Assembly: GCA_020650975.1 (NCBI GenBank)
Contig: JAIPMN010004252.1
Coordinates: 1-30,742, forward strand
Reading direction: 5' to 3'
DNA from: Apostichopus californicus
Lineage: Eukaryota > Echinodermata > Holothuroidea > Aspidochirotida > Stichopodidae
DNA length: 30,742 nucleotides
Below the pieces are notes generated by a model that made no database searches, was not told the origin of the DNA, and saw only the letters and a program-made list of their open reading frames with translations. How positions within the stretch are numbered: position 1 is the stretch's first letter; each line of letters begins with the position of its first letter. This document shows, in pieces, positions 25,401 to 28,400 of the stretch. Both the position numbers and the translations under genes were made by a program.

Positions 25401-28400
25401 TCACCTCAGAGCATAATTATGTTCAAACTTTCAGATAGGGGAATAAAACCATGACCAGGGTAACAATTATTGTTTTGAAAAAAGATTAAAAAGGAACATA
25501 AAGCAGAATGCTATGAAATGTTTTTAAGAATCTTGCCTGCATTTGTGACACTGGAAGACGTTTTCTCCACAGTTTCCACATACTCCAGGATTTGCTGGTA
25601 CAGACGCACTACAACGAGGGCACTGTAGGGTCTCCGCAGAAGCCGACAGGTTGTCGTAGAAATCTGCATATTCTATCATCAGGTTTGCTGCCACGATGGG
25701 TAACAGGAACTCGATCTTGACCTCTGTCTGACCTGCTGTCAAAGAACACTTCTTGGCTTTGTGCCAAACTGTTGGTCTGGAGAAAGAAAACAGAAACAAG
25801 GAGAGTCAGATAGTTATTGATGAGGGTTGGAGTTGGGAATTTGAGGACAAACCTTCACAAAAGACAAATCTATTATAATGTGGAATTTCAAAGTAAAGAG
25901 TAAACCTTCAAATCCAACTAGCTGATGAATTAAACAAAGTTGACCAAGTACAAATTTTTGTTGGTTTGGGATATTACTGCAAAGCATAGTAAATTATTCA
26001 GTACAACTTATGGGCTAAAAAATGTTTTTATGTGAAAATCAAAGAGGCTTCTAAAATTTCTAAACTTCTAAAATTGGGTAGACAGGACTCTTTAAACTCA
26101 CATTACATATGACACAAAGGGGACTTTTCAAAATGACTGAATCATAACCTATTTGGTAAAGATTTGCCGTGAATGATAACAGTGCCACCATGTATCCAGG
26201 CACCCCACACCTACCCGCCCCCACAAGCAACTGAATTTCTGACAAACCTTGAAACGATCACATCTCACAAAATGCTTTTTTCTTAAGTTCTCACGCGACC
26301 AGGTTTTCACAGAGCAGTGTGGAATACTTGTCTTCACATAAATGTCATATAATGCCTAAGGCTGATATAACTCTTTAAAAGAGGTCATCATTAAGTTTGG
26401 TTGAATTTCGACCTACTTATTCTTGAGATCTACCACAGAGTGTACGGTCCTGTTGTTGTAGTATATGTTGACTGTTCGGACCATCTTGGTACGCTTCAGG
26501 TCACTGATGCGCAGGGCGATCTTAAAGATGGTGTGAGTCCCGACCAGCTTCACGATCTGCGAATTAGCTGTGTAACGAGAATCAACTTTCAGCGCCGTCA
26601 GTTTCATGTTCTACAGAGAAAAGGAGTGACAAAAAAGTTGGAACGGAGATCATAATTTTTTCTTTTTCTATTGAAAATTTAACAGAGGTTCTAGGTGTGG
26701 AACTGGAGAAAACCACAATACATACATGTATGCTGTTTGCAAGACAGGAAATGCAAATAGATTAGTCGGTGGAGAAAATGGAGATGAATTTGAAACTTAA
26801 CCACAGCCACAGAAGAAATAACCTTGAGCAGATGGAGATAACTTAATGGAGAAATATAAAATGGCTGTCATCTATGAACAGCCAAAAATTCAGCAAGAGT
26901 TAGCACTATCACCATACGAAGCACAAACAGTACTTTCAGTTATTTTTCCAAAGTCCATTCCTTTCCTTACCCAGGCCCTCACCTCCAACATTATGATGGA
27001 ACTGAAATAGAACAATATGTATTGACATAAGTCTGTTTCTGATGATAAGGACTGCCTTCAGGAGGGCAGCTGTATAGAAACAGACACACACATACAAGAC
27101 ACAATCCCACACACCCTCCCCTTCCTGCATCCAAACAAATTATGACCAGACTGTTGCAACCTTTCACAGGATGACCAGGCTGCTGCAACCTTCACATGAT
27201 GACCAGGCTGCTGCAACCTATCACATGATGACCAGGCTGCTGCAACCTTTCACATGATGACCAGGCTGCTGCAACCTTTCACATGATGACCAGGCTGCTA
27301 TAACATTTCATAGAGTGTATCATGGTGTTTACTTACAGTGAATGGTATCTCTGGATTGTTGCAAACCAGACAAGGCTCACTCTCCAGGTAGAAACCATCA
27401 AAAGCAACCAACCCAGCGAGTTCACTGAAATAGAAGGACCAAAGGAAGGGTTTCTTTTATGAGTAGTTTAAGATTGAAGATTGATCTCTCTTGTTGCACC
27501 TTGGAATAGAAAAGTATCGATTTATACCATGTTTACTTTAGTATGCTTTATCAAGTCTTGTTATGTCCTAATTCAGTCTGGATAGAAGAGTAGTCAATGC
27601 AGTACATTCCCGTGGCTGAGGTTGATTGCTAAACAAAATATGAAGGCAATTTACTTATTGGTTAAAACAAGGTTACATCCTCATAGCATCCTCTAGATAC
27701 TTGACTTACACAGGTACAGAGTGTGCCTCAATCTACAGTCCAAACAGGTGTCACATGCCACAATTAAACCTTAAACACACCTGTCCCTTAACATATGAAG
27801 CAGTGTAGGCTAGGCTTAAATTAACCAGTTCTTAAAGTGTGGTAGGTCGGTGCATCAGTGTTCTTGCTTGCTTGGAAAATAAACATGACTTCCTTGAAGT
27901 TCTATAAAACACAGGAGTTGCGACTTTCTAAGATAACACGTTCACTGTCAAGTTGGTGTTGCATTTATAGCTTTAAGACAAGAACTGCAAGCCTACCACA
28001 CAAAAATCTATACTCTCCCCAAAACTGTTTATTTTGGAATAGGTCAATAAAACACATACTTGTAGATGGTTGAATTTGGATGGTTGGAGAGGACTTGGTT
28101 CTGCGTCTTGAGGAGAGATGCTGCTTTCTCCACGTACTGAAGCGATTTCTCTGTCTTCTGCGGAGCTTTCAGAGAGAAGTATCCGAGGAGGTCAACGTAC
28201 TGGGCTGCTTTCCGGCCATAACTGGACAGCTCTGGCCAGAGATCCCACATCAGGTCCAGCAGTAACTCTTGTACACTGCTAGATGAACTCCTGGTGTTTA
28301 AAAAATGGTTTAACATGTCAGGGGTATTGGAATATTTTGGTTAAAAATCGCAATAAAATTTGTTACTGGTTAAGATAATAACTGAAAGGTTAAAAACAGG

